The position numbers and the translations under genes were made by a program. Below the pieces are notes generated by a model. That model was not told the DNA's origin and searched no databases. It saw only the letters and a list, made by a program, of their open reading frames with translations. Below are positions 16,741 through 25,809 of a stretch of 64,000 nt of DNA, in pieces. The DNA is taken from the NCBI RefSeq assembly GCF_004153455.1, contig NZ_SDQE01000002.1, positions 186,001 to 250,000 of the forward strand. Direction: 5' to 3'. Position 1 is the stretch's first letter; every line of letters starts with the position of its first letter. This DNA is from Allopusillimonas ginsengisoli. GTDB lineage: Bacteria; Pseudomonadota; Gammaproteobacteria; Burkholderiales; Burkholderiaceae_B.

Positions 16741-17331
16741 CTACTGTACAGCTGTGGATGAATAAGCATCAACATTCTGCAGGCTTTCCGACCTGACCAG
16801 TAATTTTTTGGCAAGACCATCAACCGCAATTTCTGCCTGCGCAATAGAATCCTTGAGCCGTTGATCTGCAAATTCGTCGAACTCCACGGCGGCGCCGTGC
16901 ACATCCGTAATGCCAATGTAGGCGAATGCCGTCTTGACAGACGATTCAACATGGTTCTGCCCCGCCGCATGCTCGCCAGGCCCGTAGCCATAATCACCCC
17001 TGGAAGACAGAATAACAAGACGTTTGCCGCTGTCCACCAATGGCCAATAAGGTGCGCCGGAACGCGAGCGGTCAAACCCGAACGTACGGCCAACCCGCAC
17101 AATGTTATCGATGTAGGCCTTGAACTGGGCTGGCGGCCCGAAGTTATACATCGGCACACCCGCGACAATGATATCGGCCGACAAAAGCTCATCGACAAGC
17201 TCATCGCTTTCCTTCAATACTTCATTCATCCAGGGTTCCCGCCGCTCAGCAGGAGTGAACGCAGCGTGTATCCAGGCCCCTGTTACGGGTGCGGGCGGCA
17301 TCGCGCCAATATCGCGGTAACGTAACCGGGT
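16741..17331 (-). pseudogene. FMN-dependent NADH-azoreductase, 5'-truncated
   Basis: Residues matching AzoR run from about TRLRYRDIG (E. coli equivalent ITVRDLA, near residue 37) to the C-terminus, with the FMN-site motif PMYNFGPPAQFKAYIDNIVR and SSRGDYGYGPG. The first 35 or so residues, which hold the SSxxxxxS FMN-phosphate loop, are missing. Upstream of about 17331 the frame stays open only because it runs antisense to a LysR gene fragment. The head-to-head fusion of two 5'-truncated genes indicates a deletion that took both starts and the shared promoter. It is probably not functional. Confidence 0.8.
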
Positions 17332-17790
17332 ATTGCCATCCGCTATGGTCATGGCAGCTACCCGGGGATGCAGTCCACACTTTTGCTGAAAGACCGTTTT
17401 ATCCCCGTAGCCAGCCCCGCGCTGAAGGTAGGAGCACCAGGCTCGACACTGGACTGGCCGCTTATTCACTTTGATTGGGAGCAGCCCATGCCCATTGATC
17501 TGACATGGTCAGCATGGGCCAAGGCGGCTGGCATTGCGATGCCCGGTACCGAAACAGGCATTCGCTATTCTGAAGAGAGTCACGCCATCCAGGCTGCGGT
17601 CGCAGGCCAAGGCGTTGCCCTGCTGAGCCAGGTTCTGGTGCATGACGAGCTAAGCCTCGGCTTGTTGCAGGTATGTGCTCACACACATCTCGATGGCCTG
17701 TCCTATTACGTGGTGCGTCCCGAGCATGAACGCCAGCCCGCCCAGGCAACCATTGTTGAATCGTGGCTGCTGAGCAGCACTACGGATTGA
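17332..17790 (+). pseudogene. LysR family regulator, C-terminal fragment (GcvA-like)
   Basis: From 17332 the plus strand reads AIRYGHGSYPGMQ and on through LLLKDRFIPVASPAL and GVALLSQVLVHDELSLGLL, which is the second half of a GcvA-type LysR effector domain. The HTH and the first half of the effector domain (about 195 residues) are missing, and a TAA lies in frame at 17323. LysR genes often stand divergent to azoreductase genes, and here both genes have lost their 5' halves at the same point. Confidence 0.8.
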
Positions 17791-17797
17791 CCAGCGC

Positions 17798-18400
17798 TCA
17801 GGTCAGCACATAAAAATGCCTGACGGTATAGGTGACCTGGTAGACCAGTGCCAGTATCGCAAATGCACGATGGAACCCTGCGCTGCGCGTCCAGATCCCA
17901 ACCAGGCTCAGAACAATGAACGCCGTCACCTGCAAAGGATATTCGATGCCATACACCGCATAGTGATCCCAGCCTTTGATCAGCGTATCGACAATATCGG
18001 CGAGGTAGATGAGCACCATGAACCCAAAAAACCACGCTCTGCGAGACATGAAGTAATCGCGATACCCGGCATACTCTTCCATATCGCCAGGGAACAGCAT
18101 GGCGCTGAGCAGGAAGTAGAGGCCTGCATAGAAAATCACAAAAACGTAGATCTGGAAGGTCCAAACCGGCAAAGTCCGCAGATTGAATTCAAACCACCAG
18201 AAATGCACAACCGACAGCAGCGCGAAGGCTACCCAGCAGAGATGTGTAGGATAGATAATGCCAGGCTTACGATGCTGAAGCAGGCCGGCCACCCCGATCA
18301 ACAAGCGCGATATGCACAGGCCAAGCACCATGCCGATGATGATGCGGATATGCGTAAAGGCTTCGGTTGCCGATGCATGCGGCAGCAGTACGGGCTCCAT
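17798..18400 (-). CDS. Integral membrane protein of unknown function
   Basis: The 200-aa protein has about six predicted membrane helices (IIIGMVLGLCISRLLIGVAGL, WVAFALLSVVHFWWFEF, FQIYVFVIFYAGLYFLLSAML and others). I do not recognise the family. The frame extends to 18478, but ATG 18400 has a strong AGGAGGA site and starts a plausible cytoplasmic N-terminus. It is followed convergently by the LysR fragment. Nothing in the neighbourhood points to a role. Confidence 0.8.
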   Translation of the reverse strand: MEPVLLPHASATEAFTHIRIIIGMVLGLCISRLLIGVAGLLQHRKPGIIYPTHLCWVAFALLSVVHFWWFEFNLRTLPVWTFQIYVFVIFYAGLYFLLSAMLFPGDMEEYAGYRDYFMSRRAWFFGFMVLIYLADIVDTLIKGWDHYAVYGIEYPLQVTAFIVLSLVGIWTRSAGFHRAFAILALVYQVTYTVRHFYVLT

Positions 18401-18551
18401 GTTCAGGTCCTCCTCCGGCGATGTGCTGGCTGGAGTATATCGTTGGCACTTATGCCCGGCACCAACCGTATGTCGCATAACTGAAACCTTTTCGTGGCAT
18501 TATGGTTTGTCAGTATTGACGCCGCGCAGATTGAGGTAGAGGATAAAGAAT

Positions 18552-18728
18552 ATGCTTTCAGACCTGATCGAGCAACACAATCCACGGCCTTTGGCCGAAT
18601 CAGATGTCACTTATCATGTTGGCACTGTCCTTCACGCCATCATCGTCATTTTTTCCCTTTTGTTTTTTGCCGCTCTTGCCGCAGCCTCGGCAGAGTTTGT
18701 TTATACCTGGGCGCTGCCCATTGATTAA
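18552..18728 (+). CDS. Small single-span membrane protein (58 aa)
   Basis: ATG 18552 follows GAGG at about 18538-18541 with good spacing. The 58 residues begin MLSDLIEQHNPRPLAE and contain one hydrophobic helix (about residues 27-46, LHAIIVIFSLLFFAALAAAS), ending in WALPID. Composition (charged N-terminus, single span, short tail) and ribosome site make it a credible small membrane protein. It is too short for most automated gene calls. Its function is unknown. Confidence 0.55.
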   Translation: MLSDLIEQHNPRPLAESDVTYHVGTVLHAIIVIFSLLFFAALAAASAEFVYTWALPID

Positions 18729-18930
18729 TGCAGGTTATCGGGAGTATCGAATGCTTGCCCCAAACAAGACTGCAACACCGTATCGCAACTGGAAGGTCAA
18801 ACAATACGTCATTCCGCTTCAAATGCGCATGGCACAACAACGCGCACAAAGCTGCCAACCCCCCTTACGATCATTGCACGCCAAAAGCACAGGCTAGAAT
18901 GCGGTTACCCGCAACCACTCGCCTGACAAC

Positions 18931-19506
18931 ATGGCTGATGCACCCGATACACACCTGATCGAAACCCTGATTGACAGTCAAACCCTCTGTAACGGCAGCT
19001 TTCTCAAAGCCCGCCGCGACATGGTGCGCCTGCCTGATGGCGGCATCGCAAGCCGGGAATACATCGTGCATCCGGGCGCGGTGGTCATTATTCCATTGCT
19101 GGATGACCAGCATGTGCTGCTGGAGCGGCAGTTTCGCTACCCGGTAGGCAGAGTGATGACAGAATTCCCGGCAGGCAAGCTTGATCCGGGCGAAGATCCC
19201 TTGGTCTGTGCCAAACGCGAACTACTGGAAGAAACAGGCTATACAGCCGGCCAATGGGCCCATGCGGGCGCGCTGCACTTGGCGATCGCCTATTCCACTG
19301 AGATCATTCATATTTTTTTTGCAAGGCAGATGGTCGCCGGCGCGCCGCAACTCGACAAAGACGAGTTCCTTGAGGTGCAAAGCATGGCAATCGATGATCT
19401 GCTCGCAGCATGCCGGCAAGGCGACGTGACAGACGCCAAAACGCTTACCTGCACGCTGTGGCTGCAAAATGTGCAATCAGGGGCCTGGCAGCTGGACTGG
19501 CAGTAA
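18931..19506 (+). CDS. Nudix hydrolase, ADP-ribose pyrophosphatase-like
   Basis: The 191-aa protein has a complete Nudix box (GKLDPGEDPLVCAKRELLEETGY, about residues 77-99), which binds the catalytic Mg2+. The preceding block LLERQFRYPVGRVMTEFPAG is typical of ADP-ribose pyrophosphatases (NudF type). It would hydrolyse ADP-ribose or related nucleotide sugars. It is a single gene; upstream 18729-18930 holds no recognisable gene. Confidence 0.9.
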   Translation: MADAPDTHLIETLIDSQTLCNGSFLKARRDMVRLPDGGIASREYIVHPGAVVIIPLLDDQHVLLERQFRYPVGRVMTEFPAGKLDPGEDPLVCAKRELLEETGYTAGQWAHAGALHLAIAYSTEIIHIFFARQMVAGAPQLDKDEFLEVQSMAIDDLLAACRQGDVTDAKTLTCTLWLQNVQSGAWQLDWQ

Positions 19507-19545
19507 GCCACACGCCAGGCAGCCAACCAAACGGCGGGCACGCAT

Positions 19546-19569
19546 TGCTGGTGGGGGCGCCAACCAGCA
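19546..19569. terminator. Possible bidirectional terminator hairpin
   Basis: A 7-bp stem TGCTGGT (19546-19552) and ACCAGCA (19563-19569) with a 10-nt loop lies between the convergent Nudix and MFS genes. There is no T tract on either side, so the terminator call is weak. Confidence 0.35.
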
Positions 19570-19589
19570 CAACGCCACACGGCACGGCC

Positions 19590-20732
19590 TTACGCCACCG
19601 GTTTCTGCAGCAATGCCAGTGCGCCCGACAGGAGCAGCATCGCTGCTGATACGGCCAGACCAACGGACAGGGATCCGGCTCTATCGCTGATCCACCCACA
19701 GGCGGCGGGCCCTATCGTCTGCCCCATTGCAAATAGGCTGGTGGCGATCGCCATGGCATTGCCCCAGGCTGGGCGCGCCAGATTGCTTTTGACAAAACCG
19801 GTGACGGCCGACGGCACCATGAAAACGCTGCCACCCACCAACATCGCCGAAAGCCAGATGCCGACGAGATCAGGCAGGATTAACGGCAGGGCCGCCCCCA
19901 TCGTCAATACAATCAGCGCAGAACCCATGGGTCTGCCATCCTGCCGTCCGTCGAACAGACGCGCCCAGAGCAGCGGCGCCAGCAATGTCATGACGCCCAA
20001 CACCCCCCACATCACGGAGGTGGTGATGGCCAGCCGCGTGTTGTCCGCGGCGTGATGCTTGACCCAGGCCACCATGAAAGTCATATAGGCGATATAGCCT
20101 AAGCCGAAAATAAAATACGACACCAGTACAGGCATACACTTGCGCCAGGGCCAGCGTGCGCTGGACTGCGCGGAAGAAGGCTCGGCAATGGTCCGAGCGG
20201 CGCTGATGGCTGCAATCGAAAGCGGTATACAGATGATGCCGGTTGCCAGCCAGGCTACAGGCCAGGAAGCCGGCCCTTGCAGCTCGAACAGCCATGGCAG
20301 CACTGCACCCGTCAGCAGCATGCCCAGGCCACCCCCGCTAAAAAACACGACGATGGCGCGCGTGCCGATCACGCCCGCAAGCACGCCGCCGCAAATAAAC
20401 GTGCCCGCCCCACCAAAACCGGCCAAGAACCGGAATACGCTCAACCAAAGAAAGTCGCGTGTCAGCCCGCATGCAAGCACCGACAGCGTCGTGAGAACCA
20501 TGCCCCACATAAACAACCGGCGGTTTCCCAAGCCGGCTACAAAATAAATGACAAGCAAGGCGCCCAGCAGATAACCCAGCGAGTTCACGGTATTGAGCCA
20601 GCCCGCCTGCGCGTAGTTCAACTGCAGATCGGTTTGCATCGCAGGCAGAATCAGCGCGTAGCCAAAGCGCGCAAAGCCCACGGCAACCGCCGAGCCGCCG
20701 GACAAAGCCCAGGCAACAGCCGTCGGCCTCAT
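19590..20732 (-). CDS. MFS transporter, YbfB/YjiJ family
   Basis: The 380-aa, 12-span transporter starts with VAVGFARFGYALILPAMQTDLQLNYAQAGWLNTVNSLGYLLGALL, the hallmark of the YbfB/YjiJ MFS family. The substrate is unknown; it is probably a drug or metabolite exporter. Its ATG overlaps the stop of the upstream TetR gene by 4 nt, so the two form an operon in which the regulator probably controls its own transporter. Confidence 0.9.
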   Translation of the reverse strand: MRPTAVAWALSGGSAVAVGFARFGYALILPAMQTDLQLNYAQAGWLNTVNSLGYLLGALLVIYFVAGLGNRRLFMWGMVLTTLSVLACGLTRDFLWLSVFRFLAGFGGAGTFICGGVLAGVIGTRAIVVFFSGGGLGMLLTGAVLPWLFELQGPASWPVAWLATGIICIPLSIAAISAARTIAEPSSAQSSARWPWRKCMPVLVSYFIFGLGYIAYMTFMVAWVKHHAADNTRLAITTSVMWGVLGVMTLLAPLLWARLFDGRQDGRPMGSALIVLTMGAALPLILPDLVGIWLSAMLVGGSVFMVPSAVTGFVKSNLARPAWGNAMAIATSLFAMGQTIGPAACGWISDRAGSLSVGLAVSAAMLLLSGALALLQKPVA

Positions 20733-21337
20733 GATCGCCCCCCAGCCGACTGCATTTTCTCGGGCTGCACGGATTCCATTAACGTTTCGACGGCGCTGCG
20801 TGCGGCCCGCACAGGCGCATTGTCATAATTGACTTGTGCAGCAGCCGTTGCGCCATCCCACAACAACTGGCACTGCAAAGCAAATAACCTGGGGTTGCGC
20901 CACCCGGCCTGCGCCGCAACACGTTCGAATTCGTCGATCATGTGTTGCTTGTGCTGTGTGGATATGCGCGACGCGGGATGCGAAGGCTCGGCCAGTTCGA
21001 CCGTGGTATTGATAAAGGCGCAGCCGCGAAACGCCGGATCGCCAATGATATCGTCGAGATAGTCGAAGGCTGCCAGTATCTGGCGCCGCGGCGTGCGGGC
21101 CCGGGCCATTGCTGCCTGGAGACCCTCGCTGCGCTGCTGCCTGCGCGCATCGAGCACAGCGGTGATGATGTCGTTCTTGGATTTGAAATGGTGATAAAGC
21201 GTCATCTTGGCCACGCCGCTGGCATCAATGATTTCATTCACCCCCACATGATTGACGCCCTTGCGATAGAACAGTTCAGACGCGCAGGACAGGATGCGCA
21301 ACCGCGCAGATGAGGTTGAACCGATTGGGCGCGCCAT
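20729..21337 (-). CDS. TetR/AcrR family transcriptional regulator
   Basis: The 202-aa protein has an N-terminal TetR HTH (ASELFYRKGVNHVGVNEIIDASGVAKMTLYHHFKSKNDII) and an all-helical ligand domain. It lies upstream of and overlaps the YbfB/YjiJ-type MFS gene. An 11-bp perfect inverted repeat in the upstream gap (21373-21402) is the probable operator for autorepression. Nearby to the right is the large catalase gene on the other strand, so the same operator may affect that gene as well. Confidence 0.93.
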   Translation of the reverse strand: MARPIGSTSSARLRILSCASELFYRKGVNHVGVNEIIDASGVAKMTLYHHFKSKNDIITAVLDARRQQRSEGLQAAMARARTPRRQILAAFDYLDDIIGDPAFRGCAFINTTVELAEPSHPASRISTQHKQHMIDEFERVAAQAGWRNPRLFALQCQLLWDGATAAAQVNYDNAPVRAARSAVETLMESVQPEKMQSAGGRS

Positions 21338-21372
21338 GAGAACATTCCTTGCAAACGAAAGCCGGGTGTGGA

Positions 21373-21402
21373 TTAATTATACATACCAGTCTGTATAATT
21401 AA
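21373..21402. promoter_or_regulatory. TetR-type operator
   Basis: Perfect 11-bp arms TTAATTATACA (21373-21383) and TGTATAATTAA (21392-21402) are separated by 8 bp. The site is centred 50 bp upstream of the TetR start and in the gap before the catalase gene. Its sequence style (ACATACCAGTCTGT core) is typical of TetR/AcrR sites. Confidence 0.75.
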
Positions 21403-21553
21403 AACAGAAACATACGTTTTTTGTTATTTGCTTCGCTTTCAGGCAGACAGGCATAAGGCTTGCTGTAACCCTGAGTCTTCGGCGATCGTCACTGCGACGG
21501 CTTCTGTATATGCACCGCGACGACGCTCTATCTTGACCCAAGGGGAATACAGC

Positions 21554-23950
21554 ATGGCAACTTCCAAGAATGGTACACCGCGGCGCAACGCACGACAGAC
21601 TTCTGTCGACAGTGCGTTTACCAATACCGACAGCGGCCCCGCCCTGCCACCCAATCCGGACAGCAAGCACCCTTCTGTGAACAAAGCCGCAGAGGTCGGC
21701 GCAATGGCCGCTGCAATGCCTCACAATCCGACCAAGAAAAGCGAATATGGTCATGACAATGCCTTGTCTCCACCACAGGGGGCGAAGGTCGAGCCGCCTT
21801 CCGAACAGACTACCGGCAGCACGCTGTCCGAGACCAACGACAGCGACAAGGTCGGTGGCCCTGCGGTCACGGGCGAAAACGCCGCAGGCGGTTCATTGGG
21901 TCGAGTGCGTGCTGATGCAGGCGGGCAGGCGCTCACCACCAATCAGGGTGTCAAGGTATCTGACAATCAGAACTCGCTCAAGGCCGGATTGCGCGGCCCG
22001 GCCCTGCTGAAGGACTTCATCCTTCGTGAAAAAATTACCCACTTCGACCACGAACGCATTCCAGAACGTGTGGTTCACGCGCGCGGCTCGGCGGCGCATG
22101 GGTATTTTGAGTGTTACAAGCCATTAAGCTCGCTGACTCAGGCTTCTCTTTTCAGCGAGAAAGGAAAGATCACACCCGTCTTTGTACGTTTTTCAACGGT
22201 GGCGGGCGAGCGCGGATCCAAGGATACGGCCCGCGACGTGCGGGGGTTTGCGGTCAAGTTTTATACCGATGAAGGCAACTGGGATCTGGTCGGCAATAAT
22301 ATGCCTGTATTCTTTATCCAGGATGCGATGAAGTTCCCTGACCTTGTGCATGCGGTCAAGCCGGAACCGCACCATGGCATGCCGCAGGCGGCCTCCGCTC
22401 ACGACACGTTCTGGGATTTTGTGTCACTGATGCCGGAATCAACCCATATGCTCATGTGGCTGATGTCCGACCGCGCCATTCCACGCAGCTTTCGCATGAT
22501 GCAGGGCTTCGGTGTACATACTTTTCGTTTCGTCAACAAGGACGGCGAATCCACATTCGTTAAATTCCATTGGAATCCAACGCAGGGCACTCACTCCCTG
22601 GTGTGGGACGAGGCCGTGAAGATTGCCGGTGCGGATCCAGACTTTAACCGACGGGATCTGTGGGAATCCATTGATGCGGGCGAGTATCCCGAATGGGAGC
22701 TAGGCATACAGACGTTCAGCGAGGAAGAGGCAGAGCGCTTCAGTTTCGATGTGCTCGACTCCACCAAACTGATTCCCGAAGAGCTGGTGCCGGTGCAGCC
22801 CATAGGCCGCATGGTGCTCAATCGCAATCCGGACAATTTCTTTGCTGAAACCGAACAGGTCGCTTTCTGTTCTGCCCACGTGGTGCCGGGCGTGGATTTC
22901 AGCAATGACCCCTTGCTGGCGGGCCGAATCCATTCCTATATCGATACACAGATCACCCGCCTTGGCGGGCCCAACTTCCACGAGCTGCCCATCAACGCAC
23001 CGCTCGCGCCTGTTCACAATAATCAGCGCGACGGCATGCACCGGCAAGCCATTCATCGCGGGCGCGTATCGTATGAACCCAACTCATTGGCGGGCGGCTG
23101 TCCATTCCAGGCCGGAACGGCCGGCTTCGTCTCGTTTCCTGAACCGGTGGAGCAAGACGAGGTACGAGGCAAGCCGGAAAAGTTTGCCGAGCATTACGCG
23201 CAGGCAAAATTGTTCTACGACAGCCAGACCGAGATTGAACAAAAGCATATTGCCAATGCCTATCGTTTCGAACTGAGCAAAGTCACTGTGCCAGCGATAC
23301 GGGAACGCACCGTCTCCATGCTGCGCAATGTCTCGGAAAGCCTGGCGGCAGACATTGCACAGGGATTGGGGATGCCGCTGCCAGAGCCGATGCCGCTGGC
23401 GCTCGCCGACCCTCAGGCGCCGGAGATCACAGCGTCGCCATCACTGTCCCTTACGGCCAGGCCGGGCAGCGTCGGCATACGTACGCGCAAGGTTGCTATC
23501 TTGGTGGCCGACGGTGTTGATGGGGATCAGGTTCGAGGCGCAGCGCAAGCGCTTCAGGACGAAGGCGCGGTCGTCAGACTGGTGGGGCCACGCATCGGCC
23601 CTTTCAAGGCCTCGGATGGTTCGCTGATTGATGCTGACGCGTCTCTGGAAAACCAGCCCGCTGTATTGTTCGATGGGTTTCTGGCGCCAGATGGCGCAAC
23701 GGCCGCTGATGCCCCCGCTGTTGATGGACTCGCCAAAGAGTTTGCGCAAGACCAGTATCGGCATTGCAAGACCATTCTGGTCAGCGGGACTGCCAGCGCA
23801 TTACTCGAGGCAGCCGGCATCCCCGCGGACGAACCCGATGCGGGGTTGATCGTGGTGCCCAAGCTGGACAAACAGCGAATAACTCAATTTATCGATGCGC
23901 TGGCGAAACATCGCCATTTCGAACGGGAAACCGATCCTCCCATGGTCTGA
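21554..23950 (+). CDS. katE: Large-subunit (clade 2) haem catalase with C-terminal GATase-like domain
   Basis: The 798-aa protein decomposes H2O2. The catalase core (about residues 140-620) has the distal His block ([15 protein letters not shown]), the substrate channel region [29 protein letters not shown], and the proximal Tyr segment [25 protein letters not shown]. The last 150 residues form the flavodoxin/glutamine-amidotransferase-like domain of HPII-type enzymes ([24 protein letters not shown]). The N-terminal 120 residues are an unusually long, polar, low-complexity tail. ATG 21554 has AAGGGG upstream; the longer frame from 21428 is not protein-like. The proximal motif reads RIHSY instead of the common RLFSY. 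Confidence 0.95.
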   Translation: MATSKNGTPRRNARQTSVDSAFTNTDSGPALPPNPDSKHPSVNKAAEVGAMAAAMPHNPTKKSEYGHDNALSPPQGAKVEPPSEQTTGSTLSETNDSDKVGGPAVTGENAAGGSLGRVRADAGGQALTTNQGVKVSDNQNSLKAGLRGPALLKDFILREKITHFDHERIPERVVHARGSAAHGYFECYKPLSSLTQASLFSEKGKITPVFVRFSTVAGERGSKDTARDVRGFAVKFYTDEGNWDLVGNNMPVFFIQDAMKFPDLVHAVKPEPHHGMPQAASAHDTFWDFVSLMPESTHMLMWLMSDRAIPRSFRMMQGFGVHTFRFVNKDGESTFVKFHWNPTQGTHSLVWDEAVKIAGADPDFNRRDLWESIDAGEYPEWELGIQTFSEEEAERFSFDVLDSTKLIPEELVPVQPIGRMVLNRNPDNFFAETEQVAFCSAHVVPGVDFSNDPLLAGRIHSYIDTQITRLGGPNFHELPINAPLAPVHNNQRDGMHRQAIHRGRVSYEPNSLAGGCPFQAGTAGFVSFPEPVEQDEVRGKPEKFAEHYAQAKLFYDSQTEIEQKHIANAYRFELSKVTVPAIRERTVSMLRNVSESLAADIAQGLGMPLPEPMPLALADPQAPEITASPSLSLTARPGSVGIRTRKVAILVADGVDGDQVRGAAQALQDEGAVVRLVGPRIGPFKASDGSLIDADASLENQPAVLFDGFLAPDGATAADAPAVDGLAKEFAQDQYRHCKTILVSGTASALLEAAGIPADEPDAGLIVVPKLDKQRITQFIDALAKHRHFERETDPPMV

Positions 23951-23964
23951 ATGAGTAGGGATTG

Positions 23965-24441
23965 TTACTTGTCGCGGGCTGCGGCTTCCAGGCCCGCGAC
24001 ATCCAGCTTGACCATCGTCAGCATCGCTTCAACCACTCGCTTGACCTTGTCCTCATCGGGATCGCGCATCAGTTCGTTCAGTCGCCGGGGCACGATCTGC
24101 CAGGATAACCCCCAGCGATCGCGCAGCCAGCCGCATTCCTCGTACGCCCCTCCCTCGCCCAGCGCTTCCCACAATCGATCCACTTCCGCTTGATCCTCGC
24201 ATTCAACCGAAATGGAAAAACTGTGATTGAAGTCGTCGAGCGGGCCGGCTTCCATGGCCAGGTAACGTTGATCACCCAGCGTGAACGCAGTCAGCCGCAC
24301 ACTGCCCGGCGGCCCGCTGGGCGTTTCCGCCGGCAAAGCCATGCGCCACGTTATCGATGAGCCAGGAATCAGCGAGGTGTAGAACGCGACGGCCTCATCC
24401 ATATCCTTGGCGAACCAGAGGTTCTGTGTAATGGTTGCCAT
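23965..24441 (-). CDS. VOC family protein, PhnB/3-demethylubiquinone methyltransferase-like
   Basis: The 158-aa protein starts MATITQNLWFAKDMDEAVAFYTSLIPGS and has the vicinal-oxygen-chelate fold pattern of PhnB-type proteins (WGLSWQIVPRRLNELM near the end). The enzyme activity of these proteins is mostly unknown. Another in-frame ATG at 24453 lies across the stop of the upstream YbaA-like gene, so translation is likely coupled whichever start is used. The two genes form an operon. Confidence 0.85.
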   Translation of the reverse strand: MATITQNLWFAKDMDEAVAFYTSLIPGSSITWRMALPAETPSGPPGSVRLTAFTLGDQRYLAMEAGPLDDFNHSFSISVECEDQAEVDRLWEALGEGGAYEECGWLRDRWGLSWQIVPRRLNELMRDPDEDKVKRVVEAMLTMVKLDVAGLEAAARDK

Positions 24442-24445
24442 CGCT

Positions 24446-24799
24446 TTACTCATCCAGAAGAGGCACGAATCCGCCAAAAATCATGCGCTTGCCATCGAAT
24501 GGCATGCGCTCGCCCATGGCCTGCATACGTGGATCTGACATCATCTTCTCGAACGCATCATCGCGCACTTCCCTGGAAGGAAACTCCAGCCAGCTGAACA
24601 CGACGACTTCGTCTTCTTTCGCCTGAACAGCACGCTTGAAATCAGTGACCGTTCCATCCGGCACATCGTCGCCCCAGCACTCCACGACACGCGTGGCGCC
24701 AAACTCCTTCAGCAATCCCGCCGCTTCCGTGACATGGTCGCTATATGCCTGCTTGTTGCCCGACGGCACTGCCGCCACAAATCCCTCGATATAACTCAT
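24446..24799 (-). CDS. DUF1428 (YbaA-like) protein
   Basis: The 117-aa protein starts MSYIEGFVAAVPSGNKQAYSDHV and contains the block MQAMGERMPFDGKRMIFGGFVPLL characteristic of the YbaA/DUF1428 family, which has a dimeric alpha-beta barrel-like fold and no firm function. It heads a two-gene operon with the VOC protein and is divergent from the MarR gene at 24897. Confidence 0.9.
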   Translation of the reverse strand: MSYIEGFVAAVPSGNKQAYSDHVTEAAGLLKEFGATRVVECWGDDVPDGTVTDFKRAVQAKEDEVVVFSWLEFPSREVRDDAFEKMMSDPRMQAMGERMPFDGKRMIFGGFVPLLDE

Positions 24800-24856
24800 T
24801 GCCTGCCTCCTGTGGGTGAATAATCGCCGCGAGTGCTTTCAGCCTTGCCCTACGGC

Positions 24857-24906
24857 TATTTGACATTTACGTTTATATCAACATAATAGTCATATCATGT
24901 CAAATA
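24857..24906 (+). promoter_or_regulatory. MarR gene promoter inside an inverted repeat; near-leaderless start
   Basis: TTGACA (24860-24865) and CATAAT (24882-24887), 16 bp apart, form a good sigma-70 promoter. The expected transcript start is at about 24894, only 2-3 nt before ATG 24897, and no ribosome site is present, so the mRNA may be leaderless. The 10-bp arms TATTTGACAT (24857-24866) and ATGTCAAATA (24897-24906) are exact reverse complements that bracket the promoter. Confidence 0.6.
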
Positions 24907-25337
24907 CAATTCCTTTCGAAACAACACTAGAAGTACGCGACACCTGCCTTTGCCTGCACGTGCAACGCGCTGCCCGGGCGCTGGCCCGTCGTTTTGACGA
25001 CGCGCTGCGACCTGTAGGGCTAACCAATGGCCAGTTCTCGCTGCTGATGTCACTGAACCGGCCTTCGCCGCCCGCCATGATGCCTACCGCCCAATTACTG
25101 GCTATGGATCGAACCACGCTTACCGCCGCGCTCAAGCCGCTGGAGCGAGACGGCCTGCTCACCATCGAGGCAGACCCGGCAGATCGCCGCAGCCGCCGCC
25201 TCAAGCTGACCGAGCAAGGTCACAGTGTGCTCGCCGCAGCGCTGCCAATCTGGCGCCGCACCCATGCCGAAATCGAAGCCGCACTGGGCGACCTGCTCCC
25301 CGAAACCATGCGGCAAGGGTTGCGGGCCTTGTCATAA
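24897..25337 (+). CDS. MarR family transcriptional regulator
   Basis: The 146-aa protein has a MarR winged HTH (LLAMDRTTLTAALKPLERDGLLTIEADPADRRSRRLKLTEQG). It is divergent from the YbaA/VOC operon and probably regulates it and itself. The N-terminus (MSNTIPFETTLEVRDTCLCLHVQRAARALARRFDD) has two Cys residues at 17 and 19 (CLCLH) that could sense thiols or oxidants; this is speculative. A consensus promoter lies directly upstream and the transcript is probably leaderless. Confidence 0.93.
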   Translation: MSNTIPFETTLEVRDTCLCLHVQRAARALARRFDDALRPVGLTNGQFSLLMSLNRPSPPAMMPTAQLLAMDRTTLTAALKPLERDGLLTIEADPADRRSRRLKLTEQGHSVLAAALPIWRRTHAEIEAALGDLLPETMRQGLRALS

Positions 25338-25435
25338 ACGCTTACCCGCGGGTGGGCGAGCCAGCCGTCGCAACGGAACACGCCGGGGCCAGATTAAGTT
25401 ACTCTGTCAAAACTATTTTTGAAGGAGTAAAACCC

Positions 25436-25717
25436 ATGGCTCAAGCCACCGCCCGTCATATCCTCGTAGACACCGAAGCCAAGTGCAGCGAACTGAAGGC
25501 CGCCATCGAAGGCGGCGCTGATTTTGCGCAAGTTGCCAAAGAAAACTCTAGCTGCCCGTCCAGCCGCGACGGCGGCAACCTTGGCACCTTTGGCCGTGGC
25601 CAGATGGTTCGGGAGTTCGACGAAGTCGTCTTCAGCGCGCCGGTTGGCGTTGTGCAAGGCCCAGTCAAGACGCAGTTTGGCTATCACCTGCTCGAAGTCA
25701 CTGACCGCCAGGATTAA
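25436..25717 (+). CDS. Parvulin-type peptidyl-prolyl isomerase (PpiC-like)
   Basis: The 93-aa protein is a single parvulin domain without a signal peptide (MAQATARHILVDTEAKCSEL ... GGNLGTFGRGQMVREFDEVVF ... QFGYHLLEV). It catalyses cis-trans isomerisation of X-Pro bonds in the cytoplasm and matches E. coli PpiC in length. The start ATG 25436 has GAAGGAG 9 nt upstream. It is a single-gene unit after the MarR gene. Confidence 0.95.
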   Translation: MAQATARHILVDTEAKCSELKAAIEGGADFAQVAKENSSCPSSRDGGNLGTFGRGQMVREFDEVVFSAPVGVVQGPVKTQFGYHLLEVTDRQD

Positions 25718-25809
25718 TTCGTTGCGCGGCGTCGCGGCCACATGACGGCGCTGCGCGCATTCCTGTTGATCGCGGCCAGCACAGCCGCCCGATCGGGATG
25801 ATCATGGCA

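Noticed and set aside
17368-17790. LysR fragment read as an intact small gene
   Set aside because: The homology continues upstream of 17368 to about 17332 and then stops abruptly, so it is a truncated gene rather than a complete protein.
18729-18930. Possible small gene before the Nudix gene
   Set aside because: Short frames exist, but none has a ribosome site together with protein-like composition.
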